In this document: in pieces, positions 8,016 through 17,046 of the stretch | Position numbering within the stretch: position 1 is the stretch's first letter | Layout of the letters: each line of letters begins with the position of its first letter | From: Gammaproteobacteria bacterium | GTDB lineage: Bacteria; Pseudomonadota; Gammaproteobacteria; Nitrococcales; Nitrococcaceae | Reading direction: 5' to 3' | Assembly (NCBI GenBank): GCA_030433275.1 | Contig: JAUILK010000001.1 | Coordinates: 121,997 to 185,996 of the forward strand | Length of the DNA: 64,000 nucleotides | The notes under the pieces: model-generated | Told to the model about the DNA's origin: nothing | What the model saw: the letters and a program-made list of their open reading frames with translations, nothing else | Databases searched by the model: none | Made by a program: the position numbers and the translations under genes

Positions 8016-9692
8016 ATGAGCGTCTGTCCAGACAACGCTCTGGTGGTGCAGAGCGACTGCAGCGTCTTGCTTGATCTTCACTCTCCGCGTGCAGCAAAGG
8101 CTCGGAAGGCGATCGCGCCGTTCGCCGAACTGGTGAAGCGCCCCGAGCATATCCACACCTACCGGTTGACGCCGCTTTCCATCTGGAATGCCAGAGCGGT
8201 TGGGCTAACAGCCGATGAGATGGTGGCGGCCCTCCACGAACACTCGCGGTACCCGGTACCCGAGAACGTGGATCGGACGGTCCTTGACCTAGCGCGGCGC
8301 TATGGATGCGTCGTCATCACCCGGGAACAGGGGATATTGCGATGCACTTGTGGAGAAGAGGCCATTGCCGAGCTCCTGAGCCGCGATCGCAAAGCTGGGA
8401 AGTACCTCGCGGACCGCATCGACGACACCAGCTTTCGGGTGGATCCCAGATACCGGGGTATGCTCAAGCAAGCCTTGGTGTCCGCCGGGTATCCAGCCGA
8501 AGACCTGGCCGGCTACGTAAACGGCGAGGCTCTTGACGTGTCACTTCGCGATCGGACGATTTCGGGTACACCTTTCAGCGTTCGCGAGTACCAGAGGCAG
8601 GCAGCCGAGTCCTTCTATGCCTCCGGCTCGGCTCGCGGCGGCAGCGGCGTGGTCGTCCTGCCGTGTGGCGCGGGCAAAACCATCGTCGGTCTCGCGGCCA
8701 TGGAGATGGTCGGTCAGACGACGCTCGTGCTCACCACGAGCCTGACTTCGGTCACGCAATGGCGCCGAGAGATCTGCGACAAGACCAGCCTGCTACCGGG
8801 CGAGATCGCGCAGTACACCGGAGAGCAGAAGAGCACCGGTCCGGTGACACTCACCACCTATCAAATCCTGACGTGGCGATCGGATCGCGAGAGCGATTTT
8901 CCACACCTCGAGCTGTTTCGGGCGCGATCCTGGGGCCTGATCATCTACGACGAGGTCCATCTGCTGCCCGCACCGGTGTTTCGCGCGACCGCCGACCTGC
9001 AGGCACGACGGCGACTGGGCCTTACCGCCACACTGGTCCGAGAAGACAACCGCGAAGGAGATGTGTTCGCACTCATCGGGCCAAAACGGTTCGATGTGCC
9101 CTGGCGAGACCTCGAACGCCAAAACTGGATCGCCAGCGCCAGGTGCGTGGAAGAGCGCATTCCCATGAGCCAGGAACGGCGCATGGAGTATGCCCTCGCA
9201 AACAGGAGGGCTCAGTTTCGGATTGCCGCCGAGAACCCGGCCAAGATGGACCGACTGCGCCAACTGCTCGAACAACACGAAGAAGGCCGCGTGCTTATCA
9301 TCGGGGAATACATCGCCCAGGTCGAGGTTATTGCCAAACAGATCGGCGCACCCCTGGTCACCGGGAAGACCCCGCAGGCTGCGCGCGAGCAGATCTATGA
9401 TCGCTTTCACCGTGGCGAACTGCGCTCGATCGTGCTTTCCAAGGTCGGCAACTTCGCCATCGACCTCCCCGACGCGGACGTACTCATTCAGGTGTCCGGG
9501 ATGTTTGGCTCAAGACAGGAAGAGGCCCAACGCCTCGGTCGCATATTGCGTCCCAAGGCGGATGGGCGCACAGCTCATTTCTTCACTCTGGTTTCGTGCG
9601 ACACCCGCGAGGAGGAGTTCGCCCACCACCGCAAACTCTTCCTCACCGAGCAGGGGTATTCCTACCAGGTCGTCATCGCCGGCGAACCGTGA
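8016..9692 (+). CDS. XPB/Rad25-like DEAD/DEAH-box helicase
   Basis: A 558-residue superfamily-2 helicase. After a ~180-residue N-terminal damage-recognition-like region come motif I (LPCGAGKT, about residue 215), Ia (TTSLTSVTQWRREI), II (DEVH, about 311), III (LGLTATLVRED), V/VI (EEAQRLGRILRPK, about 505) and a C-terminal FFTLVSCDTREEEFAHHR typical of XPB proteins. XPB helicases unwind DNA with 3'-5' polarity in repair; bacterial forms also act with a nuclease partner in some lineages. ATG 8016 follows the upstream gene by 4 bp. No Bax1-type nuclease is adjacent. Last gene of a 4175-9692 operon that contains a frameshift and a MITE upstream, so polarity may reduce its expression. Confidence 0.85.
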   Translation: MSVCPDNALVVQSDCSVLLDLHSPRAAKARKAIAPFAELVKRPEHIHTYRLTPLSIWNARAVGLTADEMVAALHEHSRYPVPENVDRTVLDLARRYGCVVITREQGILRCTCGEEAIAELLSRDRKAGKYLADRIDDTSFRVDPRYRGMLKQALVSAGYPAEDLAGYVNGEALDVSLRDRTISGTPFSVREYQRQAAESFYASGSARGGSGVVVLPCGAGKTIVGLAAMEMVGQTTLVLTTSLTSVTQWRREICDKTSLLPGEIAQYTGEQKSTGPVTLTTYQILTWRSDRESDFPHLELFRARSWGLIIYDEVHLLPAPVFRATADLQARRRLGLTATLVREDNREGDVFALIGPKRFDVPWRDLERQNWIASARCVEERIPMSQERRMEYALANRRAQFRIAAENPAKMDRLRQLLEQHEEGRVLIIGEYIAQVEVIAKQIGAPLVTGKTPQAAREQIYDRFHRGELRSIVLSKVGNFAIDLPDADVLIQVSGMFGSRQEEAQRLGRILRPKADGRTAHFFTLVSCDTREEEFAHHRKLFLTEQGYSYQVVIAGEP

Positions 9693-9980
9693 TCACCGGA
9701 TTTTGCGAGTGATAGGAAAGCATTCGTTTGTTGTCGCTCATCATCAAGACCAAGCGCAGCGAGCGCCATCGCCGAAAAGTCGCCATCAACGACCTTCCGG
9801 CGTCACGCGAAGACTTGCCGCGGCAGGCGTGGCGAAAATCGTGTCTAACTCGGAAGAAAAAGCGCGACTAGACAGCAAATCACCGAGGCCAAGACATTGA
9901 TTTTGCTGCTGTTCCCATGGCTCGACAGATACCGTATCGAGGGTTTTACTCAATCGGCAACTTTTTGTTTTTATTGCATA
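9693..9980. other. Intergenic, no gene seen
   Basis: No supported coding region. The segment AATCGTGTCTAAC near 9838 repeats the end of repeat copy A (near 3247), suggesting that fragments of the same attachment region are scattered here. The final 80 bases before the second tRNA-like repeat are AT-rich. No clear terminator after the XPB gene was found. Confidence 0.4.
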
Positions 9981-10070
9981 ATTAGCGGAGAGAAAGGGAT
10001 TCAAACTTTCGGTGTTTCCCTGTATTTCAATGTGTTACCAATGTGCCGTGTCCAGATACGTGTCTATCGT
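9981..10070. repeat. Repeat copy B: tRNA 3'-end-like attachment-site remnant
   Basis: Same orientation as copy A. It begins AGCGGAGAGAAAGGGATTC, a more decayed tRNA 3' end (three changes from copy A in the tRNA part), then shares AACTTTCGGTGTTTC, TGTATTTCAAT and CCGTGTCCAGAT with copy A. A DUF1778/GNAT toxin-antitoxin pair starts 134 bp downstream. The two copies bracket the VapBC-XPB segment (about 6.8 kb), which could be one integrated unit with attL/attR-like ends. Confidence 0.6.
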
Positions 10071-10203
10071 CAGCCTTCACTGCGTTCAGTAGCCGCCGAG
10101 CGGCCAATTCGAGCCTGAAGTCGGCCGCTCTTGCGCCCTGCCGAGCGTCTTGCTAGCTTTTCTTTGGTATGACATGTTTTTCCATGGAAAGTTGGAGGTA
10201 AAG

Positions 10204-10482
10204 ATGAGCTCGGACCCTTCACAGATCTCAGCGACCATCTCTGCAGCAACCAAAGAGAAGCTGGACCGATTCACCGAGAGTCACGGCCTGAAAAAGAACT
10301 TCGTGGTCGAACAGGCGCTTCTGTTCTTCATGGAAGCGCGCCGCGAGTTGCCGGACGAAGCGCTCGTCCCGGCCAGGATTGTCCTGCAGGACGAGGATTT
10401 TGACCGCGTCGTCGCGATGCTTGCTGAACCCCCGGCACCGACCAAGGCCCTTCGGGAACTGATGAGTGTCCGCGGCGATTGA
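10204..10482 (+). CDS. DUF1778/TacA-like ribbon-helix-helix antitoxin
   Basis: A 92-residue protein. Residues 8-35 (ISATISAATKEKLDRFTESH, then LKKNFVVEQALLFF) form a ribbon-helix-helix DNA-binding segment. The C-terminus (LQDEDFDRVVAMLAEPPAPT then KALRELM) matches the toxin-neutralising tail of DUF1778 antitoxins. A good Shine-Dalgarno (TTGGAGGT, ending about 6 bases before ATG 10204) supports the start. The gene overlaps the following acetyltransferase by 17 bp, the usual antitoxin-first layout. It should repress its own promoter together with the toxin. Confidence 0.85.
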   Translation: MSSDPSQISATISAATKEKLDRFTESHGLKKNFVVEQALLFFMEARRELPDEALVPARIVLQDEDFDRVVAMLAEPPAPTKALRELMSVRGD

Positions 10483-10996
10483 GATCCACCCCCTGCGCAC
10501 GGACGACGACCGAAGCACCTTCTCCTGCGGACAGCCCGATCTCGACCGCTTCTTCCAGCACTACGCCGGACAGAACCAGTTCAAGCTGCACTTGGCGGTC
10601 ACGTATGTCGCGGCAGCCGAAAGCCACATTCTTGGCTTCGCGACCGTGGCTGCGTCGAGTCTGGAGCGTAACCGTCTTCCGTCTGCACGATTGCAACGCC
10701 GACTTCCCGGCTATCCGCTGCCGGTGCTCCGGCTCGCCCGGCTCGGTGTCGACACTCGAGCACAGGGCAGCAGAGTTGGACGTGCGCTGCTGCGGCATGT
10801 CCTTGGGTTAGCCCTCGATCAACGTGACCACCTTGGGTGCGTTGGCGTTGTGACCGATGCGAAACCGGACGCAATCGCCTTCTATGAACCTTTCGGCTTC
10901 GTGCCCCTCAAGGGTGTTCGCGAAGGCGCTCTCCACGGCGATCCCACGCCAATGTTCCTTACCATTTCAACCATCTCAGAAGCCGTCGCGAAGTAG
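10466..10996 (+). CDS. GNAT-family acetyltransferase toxin (TacT-like)
   Basis: A 176-residue GNAT protein beginning at GTG 10466 (SAAIEIHPLRTDDDRSTFSC). It shows the marks of TacT/AtaT toxins: the N-terminal FSCGQPDLDRFF segment, the beta-4 LPVLRLARLGVD, the acetyl-CoA loop GSRVGRALLRHVLG (Q/RxxGxG/A type, about residue 105), and a C-terminal FYEPFGFVPL with the tyrosine used in catalysis. TacT-type toxins acetylate the amino acid on charged tRNAs and block translation. The 17-bp overlap with the DUF1778 gene completes a standard module. The gene is intact. Confidence 0.85.
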   Translation: MSAAIEIHPLRTDDDRSTFSCGQPDLDRFFQHYAGQNQFKLHLAVTYVAAAESHILGFATVAASSLERNRLPSARLQRRLPGYPLPVLRLARLGVDTRAQGSRVGRALLRHVLGLALDQRDHLGCVGVVTDAKPDAIAFYEPFGFVPLKGVREGALHGDPTPMFLTISTISEAVAK

Positions 10997-11460
10997 GCTG
11001 CGGCGGTCAACGTCGCAAGGAATTGAGCGAAATGACTCCGTAAGCGAAGGTGCGTTTACATGCCGAGTAGATTCATCGACACCGTCTTGCGCAAGCTGTC
11101 CTTCGATCTTGCTCGGCAAGCTGCTGCTGCGTGACGCAGAAGCTCCATATTCGCCGTGTAGCTCGCGGGCAGTGGATAAACGAGAGAGAAGGGCGGCGTC
11201 GGTATGGGGACAGAATCACACGGAACTTGACAGGTATACGGGCCACCCTCGGCTCGATTCCCACGCAAACTAAGCCAGACCGCGTCCCGCTGGGAAGCCA
11301 AGCGACTCACCCAGCAGCGCGGGCACTTGCTATAAGCCACTGCTGTTCCAGTACTTTACCTGATTAGCCGCATTTTTTTGTATTTTTCCTTCAGAAATAG
11401 TTGCATTTATTGGACTATTTTTTGGACAATTAGCCAGAATAATTGCACTGGCGGGCAAAA
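10997..11460. other. Intergenic leader of the dpd modification genes
   Basis: No gene is supported. Up to about 11345 the sequence is high-GC and featureless apart from TGGGGACAGAATC (near 11204), a word often seen near REP-associated transposase sites. From 11346 to 11450 it turns strongly AT-rich, with two copies of TTGGAC 14 bp apart. This is the probable promoter region of the dpdC-B-A-B operon, although no clean -35/-10 pair can be assigned by eye. Confidence 0.45.
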
Positions 11461-12399
11461 ATGGAACAGCCACTAATAATCACCGCTTGCACCAATAGAA
11501 AAAGCGCGCCCCTCGAGGAACGACTTCAGGCATCGGATCTACCGCTTGGATCCCTTGAAGAGATTGCAGGAACCTGGAATGCGTGGGTCAAACAGCATCA
11601 CTTTCGCCTTCCCGCATCAGAATTGTATGCCGGGCGGGGAGTTGCAGAAGCCAAAATAGCGGCGGACTTCTGCGATGGACAGCAATGGTTCGTTTCGGCG
11701 GGCCTAGGACTCGTTAGCGCTATGGAAGATGTCGCTGCTTACGATCTCACGGTCGCCGGCGCTGGATCGAATTGCGTCGCATCCAAAGTGCTCCGACCTC
11801 CTTTCCGCAGCAAAGACTGGTGGTCCGCGGTTTCGAGGAAGCGACGGCCTGCGCGCAAACTTTCTCGGCTGATAGCAGCTAACCCCAACTCACTGATCAT
11901 CCTCGCATTACCAAGCAGTTATCTCGCGATGGTTGCAGATGACCTAAAAGAACTTTCAAGCGCTGGGTTCCAGCGCCTCAGATTGATCGGCCCTCCAGAA
12001 GCCAATATCCCCGCCTTCCTACGCCCCTATTGGATGCCCTATGACGACCGCCTCGACGGTCCACGGAGTTCATGCCGCGGCACGCGCAGTGATTTCCCAC
12101 AACGTGCAGCACGACACTTCCTTGAGGAGATTTGGGCGAGATCAAATACCGCCGGGTCAACGCGCCATGCCAAAGCCGTCGCAGACTTGCTCGCCAGTTT
12201 TCCTTATCCGGCGATCCCGAAACGCCGTCAACTTGATGATTCGGAGTTGCTTGTTGTCATAAAGAAGATATGGGACCGGGCGGAAGGGCAATCCAGCCGC
12301 ATGTTAAGAATATTGCGTGACGAAGAACGTATCGCCTGCGAACAAGGCCGCTTCAAGATCCTTTTTTATCGAGCGAAAAAGCAACTTGGTACCATTTGA
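11461..12399 (+). CDS. dpdC: YaaA/DUF6884-like protein, candidate DpdC (dPreQ0 to dADG)
   Basis: A 312-residue protein beginning MEQPLIITACTNRKSAPLEE. The pattern ITACTNRKS, then LPASELYAGRGVAEAKIAAD, then WFVSAGLGLVSAMEDVAAYD is that of the YaaA-like/DUF6884 family (nucleotide-handling or DNA-binding fold). In the Salmonella Montevideo dpd system DpdC converts 7-cyano- to 7-amido-7-deazaguanine in DNA. This gene lies directly before dpdB and dpdA, overlaps dpdB1 by one base (TGATG), and is the only gene in the cluster left for that job. I therefore call it dpdC by position and fold, not by certain homology. ATG 11461 is preferred to TTG 11443 because the conserved part begins there. The local DNA is AT-richer than the rest of the window. 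Confidence 0.55.
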   Translation: MEQPLIITACTNRKSAPLEERLQASDLPLGSLEEIAGTWNAWVKQHHFRLPASELYAGRGVAEAKIAADFCDGQQWFVSAGLGLVSAMEDVAAYDLTVAGAGSNCVASKVLRPPFRSKDWWSAVSRKRRPARKLSRLIAANPNSLIILALPSSYLAMVADDLKELSSAGFQRLRLIGPPEANIPAFLRPYWMPYDDRLDGPRSSCRGTRSDFPQRAARHFLEEIWARSNTAGSTRHAKAVADLLASFPYPAIPKRRQLDDSELLVVIKKIWDRAEGQSSRMLRILRDEERIACEQGRFKILFYRAKKQLGTI

Positions 12400-13514
12400 T
12401 GCCCGAAAAAACACTGCAACTGCGAGCTCTTAGAACCATTCAGAAGAGGGATACGGAGGTATTCGCTTTCTTTATCCCGGGCGAACTGATTACTTCAATC
12501 GCCGATATCAGTCGGATTCACCGCGATGACAACGATACACTTGAGGGTTTTCAGCGAAAAGCAATCAAGCAACATGTGAGGAATATCGTCGAATACCTTA
12601 ATCAGGGTGATGTTCTTTTCCCAAATTCCATCACCTTTGCACTTTCGCCGGAAGTCGAATTCAAACAGTCACGGGGTCGTGAACCAAAAGGTTCCGTGAA
12701 GGCCGGTCAGATTGGAACGTTGAGTATCCCCATACGAGAAGAAGGGCAACGAGTCGCCTGGATCGTAGACGGCCAACAACGCTCGCTGGCTCTGGCACAA
12801 ACCAAGAACGGCAGGTTACAGGTTCCCGTGGTTGCCTTTGTTGCACCGAGCTTGGATACCCAGCGAGAGCAGTTCATTTTAGTCAATAAAGCGAAACCTT
12901 TACCCGCTCGTCTAATTAACGAACTACTTCCCGCGGTAGACACGCACCTTCCTCGTGATCTATCCATACGGAAGTTGCCGAGTGAACTCTGCGACCTCCT
13001 AAACCGAGACCCCAAATCGCCGTTTTATAAGATGATCAAGCGTGTGTCCCAGGATAAAGCAAATACTGCGGTTATCACCGATAGCGCGGTCATCGATATG
13101 ATTCGCAACAGCATTCGAAACCCTTTAGGCGTCCTTGCGCAATATAAGAGTCTTGGCTCAGAATCCTCTGATACTGAGGCAATGTACGACACCCTCCTTA
13201 CTTACTGGTCTGCAGTAAAGGAGACTTTTCCAGAAGCCTGGGGTAAACCACCAACAAAAAGCAGACTTATGCACTCGGCGGGAATTCATGCCATGGGCGT
13301 GCTAATGGATAAGATCATGAACCGTGCGACCAGCCAGAGAAACTCTCAAAAACACGTAAAGGACTCACTCAAACGTATTGCGCCACATTGCCACTGGACC
13401 TCTGGCACATGGGAACATTTGGGCTTGCGGTGGGACGAGATCCAAAAAGTTGCGAAGCACCTCAGGCTGTTGTCAGATCTTTTGGCGCATCTCGATTACG
13501 AAACGGCCCAGTAG
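12399..13514 (+). CDS. dpdB: DpdB-type DGQHR-domain protein, first copy
   Basis: A 371-residue member of the DndB/DGQHR superfamily. The signature AWIVDGQQRSLAL lies near residue 122. It is followed by the ParB/DndB-like block REQFILVNKAKPLPARLINE, and the C-terminus has HSAGIHAMGVLMDK. In the dpd system DpdB is needed with DpdA to put preQ0 into DNA in Salmonella; its exact role is unsettled and some clusters lack it. It starts at ATG 12399 inside the dpdC stop and ends 8 bp before dpdA. A second homologue lies directly after dpdA, so the transglycosylase is flanked by two DpdB proteins, which is unusual. Confidence 0.85.
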   Translation: MPEKTLQLRALRTIQKRDTEVFAFFIPGELITSIADISRIHRDDNDTLEGFQRKAIKQHVRNIVEYLNQGDVLFPNSITFALSPEVEFKQSRGREPKGSVKAGQIGTLSIPIREEGQRVAWIVDGQQRSLALAQTKNGRLQVPVVAFVAPSLDTQREQFILVNKAKPLPARLINELLPAVDTHLPRDLSIRKLPSELCDLLNRDPKSPFYKMIKRVSQDKANTAVITDSAVIDMIRNSIRNPLGVLAQYKSLGSESSDTEAMYDTLLTYWSAVKETFPEAWGKPPTKSRLMHSAGIHAMGVLMDKIMNRATSQRNSQKHVKDSLKRIAPHCHWTSGTWEHLGLRWDEIQKVAKHLRLLSDLLAHLDYETAQ

Positions 13515-13522
13515 GTTACTCA

Positions 13523-14812
13523 GTGAAGTTCATTTTTGCCGACGCCCAAGATTACGTCGATCCACACTACGATTTCTTGAATGACGTTAACGGTGAAGGA
13601 CGCCAACCGTATTGGGACGACCAGTACCCCCATGAAATCCTTTATCATGCGCCTTACGATGGTATTTTGGTCTCTCGTGCAATCGTCGGCAGCCCCGGTA
13701 TCAATGGAAAATACTCCGAATCACAGTCAATGCGCCTACGTCGTGTCGGGGCAAGAGAGTATCTGCGCTTTAACAGGCCCGAGCATTTAGACAAGCCCAT
13801 CTTTGGTGACTGCGGAGCATTCTCTTATTCGAACTTGGATGTGCCGCCTTATACCGCCGTAGACACAGTGGAGTTCTACGGAGACGGCCAATTCACGCAT
13901 GGCTTTTCCATCGACCATATCGTGTTTGAGTTTGACTCTAATGCGAAGGATCTTTCCGGTGGCTCTACACAGTCCAAGGAGCGCTTCGATATCACGCTTG
14001 AGTTGGCGTCGGAATTTATCAAAGAGTCGTCAAAACAATTAGGCCAGAACTTCACGCCAATTGGCGTAGTTCAAGGCTGGTCGCCTGATAGTCTTGCCGA
14101 AGCTGCGCGACGCCTCATCAAGATGGGCTATCGCTATTTAGCAATCGGCGGATTGGTCCCTCTAAAGGTGTACGAAATCCATCAGGCCGTTGCCGTGGTT
14201 CACGATGTGATTCAACAATGGCCTGACGTAAAACTTCATTTATTGGGCTTTGCGAAAGCCGATCACATCCATGAATTTACTCGTTATTCTCAGATTGCGA
14301 GTTTTGACACGACTTCGCCTTTGATTAGAGCCTTCAAAGACAATAAGCAGAATTACTATTTGCCTAGCAAAAATGGCAGCCTGCAATACTTCACTGCGAT
14401 CAGGGTCCCCCAAGCACTGGACAACAACAAGTTGAAGAATCACGCAAAAACCGGCCGATATGCTCAAGAAGATCTGGTTCGACTGGAGCAAGAAGCTCTT
14501 GGTCGACTGCGTAGTTTTGACAAAGGAGAAGCAGCGTTAAACGAGACGCTCGACGCGATCATCGCGTATTCCAAGCCCCTCTATTGGTCTCCAACCTCTT
14601 CCGAAGAATCAATGAAACGTAAACTGCATACGTTACGTTTGCAGTATCAACATACGCTCGAAGCGAGTCCTTGGAAGAGTTGTAACTGCCCCATCTGTCG
14701 CACAGCATCTATCGAAACGATCATCTTTCGAGCATCAAACCGTAACAAACGCCGAGGGATACACAACCTCAGAGTTTTTTACGAGCATCTCAACAAAACG
14801 CGTGTTGTATGA
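13523..14812 (+). CDS. dpdA: DpdA, DNA 7-deazaguanine transglycosylase (TGT paralogue)
   Basis: A 429-residue TGT-family enzyme that swaps guanine in DNA for preQ0. Visible are the N-terminal KFIFADAQDYVDP, the first active-site block FGDCGAFSY (about residue 95, equivalent to the DSGGF Asp of TGT), the second acidic block GFSIDHIVFEFD (about 130, candidate nucleophile), the YLAIGGLVPLK glycine strand (about 210), and a zinc site CNCPIC (about 388) with His in GIHNLRVF as fourth ligand. GTG 13523 is chosen because family members start at this point; an upstream extension into dpdB1 has no homology. It overlaps dpdB2 by ATGA. All key motifs are present, so it should be active. Confidence 0.92.
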   Translation: MKFIFADAQDYVDPHYDFLNDVNGEGRQPYWDDQYPHEILYHAPYDGILVSRAIVGSPGINGKYSESQSMRLRRVGAREYLRFNRPEHLDKPIFGDCGAFSYSNLDVPPYTAVDTVEFYGDGQFTHGFSIDHIVFEFDSNAKDLSGGSTQSKERFDITLELASEFIKESSKQLGQNFTPIGVVQGWSPDSLAEAARRLIKMGYRYLAIGGLVPLKVYEIHQAVAVVHDVIQQWPDVKLHLLGFAKADHIHEFTRYSQIASFDTTSPLIRAFKDNKQNYYLPSKNGSLQYFTAIRVPQALDNNKLKNHAKTGRYAQEDLVRLEQEALGRLRSFDKGEAALNETLDAIIAYSKPLYWSPTSSEESMKRKLHTLRLQYQHTLEASPWKSCNCPICRTASIETIIFRASNRNKRRGIHNLRVFYEHLNKTRVV

Positions 14813-15867
14813 AAACCTATACTTATAAGGCAATTCTTCCCAAACAGTCCGACCAGTTGACTATCTTCGCATTTTCTGCCAAAGCATCAGACGTACTGAG
14901 TTTTGCGAAAATTGATCGCATCGGACGGGAAAGTGATGGTTCCCTAAAAGGCTTTCAACGCCCTCAGGTAGCCAACCACATTAAAGAGATACGCACCTAT
15001 CTCTCCAAGGAAGACGCAGTGCTTCCGAACTCTGTCGTCATTGCGTTTACCTCTGGGATTCGAATCGGCAAACGGCAGCAAGATGGCACTGCTAAGGTGG
15101 AAATCTCGGTCGATGATTCGTCTCTCGGGTTCGTAGTGGATGGGCAACAACGCTTGAGCGCGCTTCAGGGAATTCTCGACAAGGATTTTGAGGTATTGGT
15201 TTCAGGCATTGCGTGCTCAAACGAGGAGGAACTAAGAAAGCAGTTCATCCTTATCAACAACACACGGCCTCTACCAAAAACACTGATCTACGAACTGCTT
15301 CCGACTGTTGGAGGATTACCTCATAGATTGTCGTCCCGTGCTGCCGCTGCCGCTCTCGTGGAGCGATTAAACTACGATGAGAGTTCTTCGCTGCATGGTC
15401 AAATTAAGCAACACACAAACCCGACTGGTGTAATCCAGGACACCGTAATGCAAAAGGTGATCATGAATTCTTTGAACGATGGTGTACTGCGCGGGTTGAG
15501 TAGTGAAGACCAATTCAAGTACTTGTCTGCTTTCTATGGTGCCGTTCAGAGTGTGTTCGATGAAGACTGGCATGATCACAAGCCGAGGACATCACGGCTT
15601 GTGCATAGCGCGGGGATTCTTGCGATGGGATTTGTGATGGAGTACGTCTACGCGGTTTGCCAAACTGCGGATCAAAAAAAGATCTCCACCCTCCTCAAGC
15701 CCCTGGTTGGGCGATGCGCATGGACGAAGGGCAATTGGGCATTTGGCGATGATTACATCCGTCCATGGAATAGCTTGCAGTTTGTACCCCGTGATTATCT
15801 GGAACTGAGTCAATATTTGTTGCGGGAACTCAAGCGGTCGTCGCAACCGACTTCATCTTCTAATTGA
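14809..15867 (+). CDS. dpdB: DpdB-type DGQHR-domain protein, second copy
   Basis: A 352-residue paralogue of the gene before dpdA. It has GFVVDGQQRLSALQGIL near residue 110, then RKQFILINNTRPLPKTLIYE and a C-terminal LVHSAGILAMGFVMEY. The layout parallels dpdB1 throughout, but the residues between motifs differ widely, so the duplication is old or the two copies came from different clusters. It starts at ATG 14809 in a 4-bp overlap with dpdA, implying cotranslation. Two DpdB proteins might form a heteromer around DpdA, or divide modification and sensing; this is inference. The decayed IS256-family gene begins shortly after its stop. Confidence 0.85.
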   Translation: MKTYTYKAILPKQSDQLTIFAFSAKASDVLSFAKIDRIGRESDGSLKGFQRPQVANHIKEIRTYLSKEDAVLPNSVVIAFTSGIRIGKRQQDGTAKVEISVDDSSLGFVVDGQQRLSALQGILDKDFEVLVSGIACSNEEELRKQFILINNTRPLPKTLIYELLPTVGGLPHRLSSRAAAAALVERLNYDESSSLHGQIKQHTNPTGVIQDTVMQKVIMNSLNDGVLRGLSSEDQFKYLSAFYGAVQSVFDEDWHDHKPRTSRLVHSAGILAMGFVMEYVYAVCQTADQKKISTLLKPLVGRCAWTKGNWAFGDDYIRPWNSLQFVPRDYLELSQYLLRELKRSSQPTSSSN

Positions 15868-15974
15868 CTCGCCCGCAGAAGCCGAAGCGACAAGCGACCT
15901 GGCGATAGCAATCGAACTATGGTCGAAATTGGTGCCAGGCGACTTCGATTTGGCGTCGTTTTCTTACGGGCAAC

Positions 15975-17046
15975 TTGCTTTCCGGTTCCGTGGTGCGCAA
16001 CGGCTATTTGCCTGAGCGCACAGTGCAGACCGGAGTCGGTGATGTGGCCGTGCAGGTGCCCAAGGTCCGGGGTCGCCGTGGCACCGGAGTGCGGTTTCAC
16101 AGCACATTGCTGCCGCCGTACTTGAGACGCGCGCGCAGTCTCGAGGAGCTCATCCCGTGGCTCTATCTCATGGGAGTGTCTACCGGCGACTACCAGCAGG
16201 CGTTCTCGGCGCTGCTCGGCGAACACGGCCTCGCGGCTCAAGCATCAGTGGCAGGAGGAGCATCGTCGGTGGTCTCGGCGCGACTCAGTGACAAGCGTCA
16301 CGTTTACTGGTGGGCCGATGGTGTCTACTCCCAGGTACGTTTAGACGGTCGGTTCTGTCTGCTGGTGATCATCGGCATAACCGAGCATGGGCGCAAGGAG
16401 TTCGTTGCCGTCGAGGACAGCTACCGCGAGTCCGAGGCCAGTTGGAAGGAGCTACTCACGGCGCTGCGCGAGCGCGGCCTTGAGCAGGCGCCGAAGCTAG
16501 CCACTGGGGACGGGGCACTGGGTTTTTGGAAGGCGCTGACCAAAGTCTTCCCCGCAACGCACCCATCAGCGCTGCTGGGTGCACAAAACGGCCAACGTGC
16601 TCAACAAGCTGCCCAAGTCAGTGCAGCCTAAGGTCAAGGCGGGCTTGCACGAGATCTGGATGGCCGAGACCCGCGAGGGTGCGCAGAGCGCCTGCGATCA
16701 GGTGCTCAAGCGCTTCGAGGCCAAGTATCCCAAGGCGATGGAGTGCCTGGCCAAGGATCACGATGAACTGCTGGCGTTCTATGACTTCCCGGCCGAGCAC
16801 TGGGCGCATCTGCGCACCACCAACCCAATCGAGTCCACCTTCGCCACGGTGCGGTTCAGGACTCAGCGCACCCGCAACTGCGGTTCGCGGGAAACGACTC
16901 TGGCAATGGTATTCAAGCTCCTCGAGTCTACCCAAATGAACTGGCGAAGGATTCAGGGGTTCCGCAAACTCGAGTTCGTCATCAACAACGTCGAGATCCG
17001 TAACGGCGAGCAACTCACGGAGCAAGCAGACAGGAATACCGCCTGA
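15975..17046 (+). pseudogene. IS256-family (mutator-type) transposase, decayed
   Basis: The first frame runs from SGSVVRNGYLPERTVQTGVG through the catalytic-core segment YWWADGVYSQVRLDG to ATGDGALGFWKALTKVFPAT. An extra base near 16562 then shifts it, and the rest continues in another frame as CWVHKTANVLNKLPK ... HLRTTNPIESTFATVRFRT, ending QADRNTA. The N-terminal ~60-70 residues of the family are missing. The right end after 17046 carries TTGACAATAACTC, typical of these elements; no matching left end was found. The element lies between the dpd modification and restriction modules, has lost its left end and its frame, and is not expected to move by itself. Confidence 0.85.
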
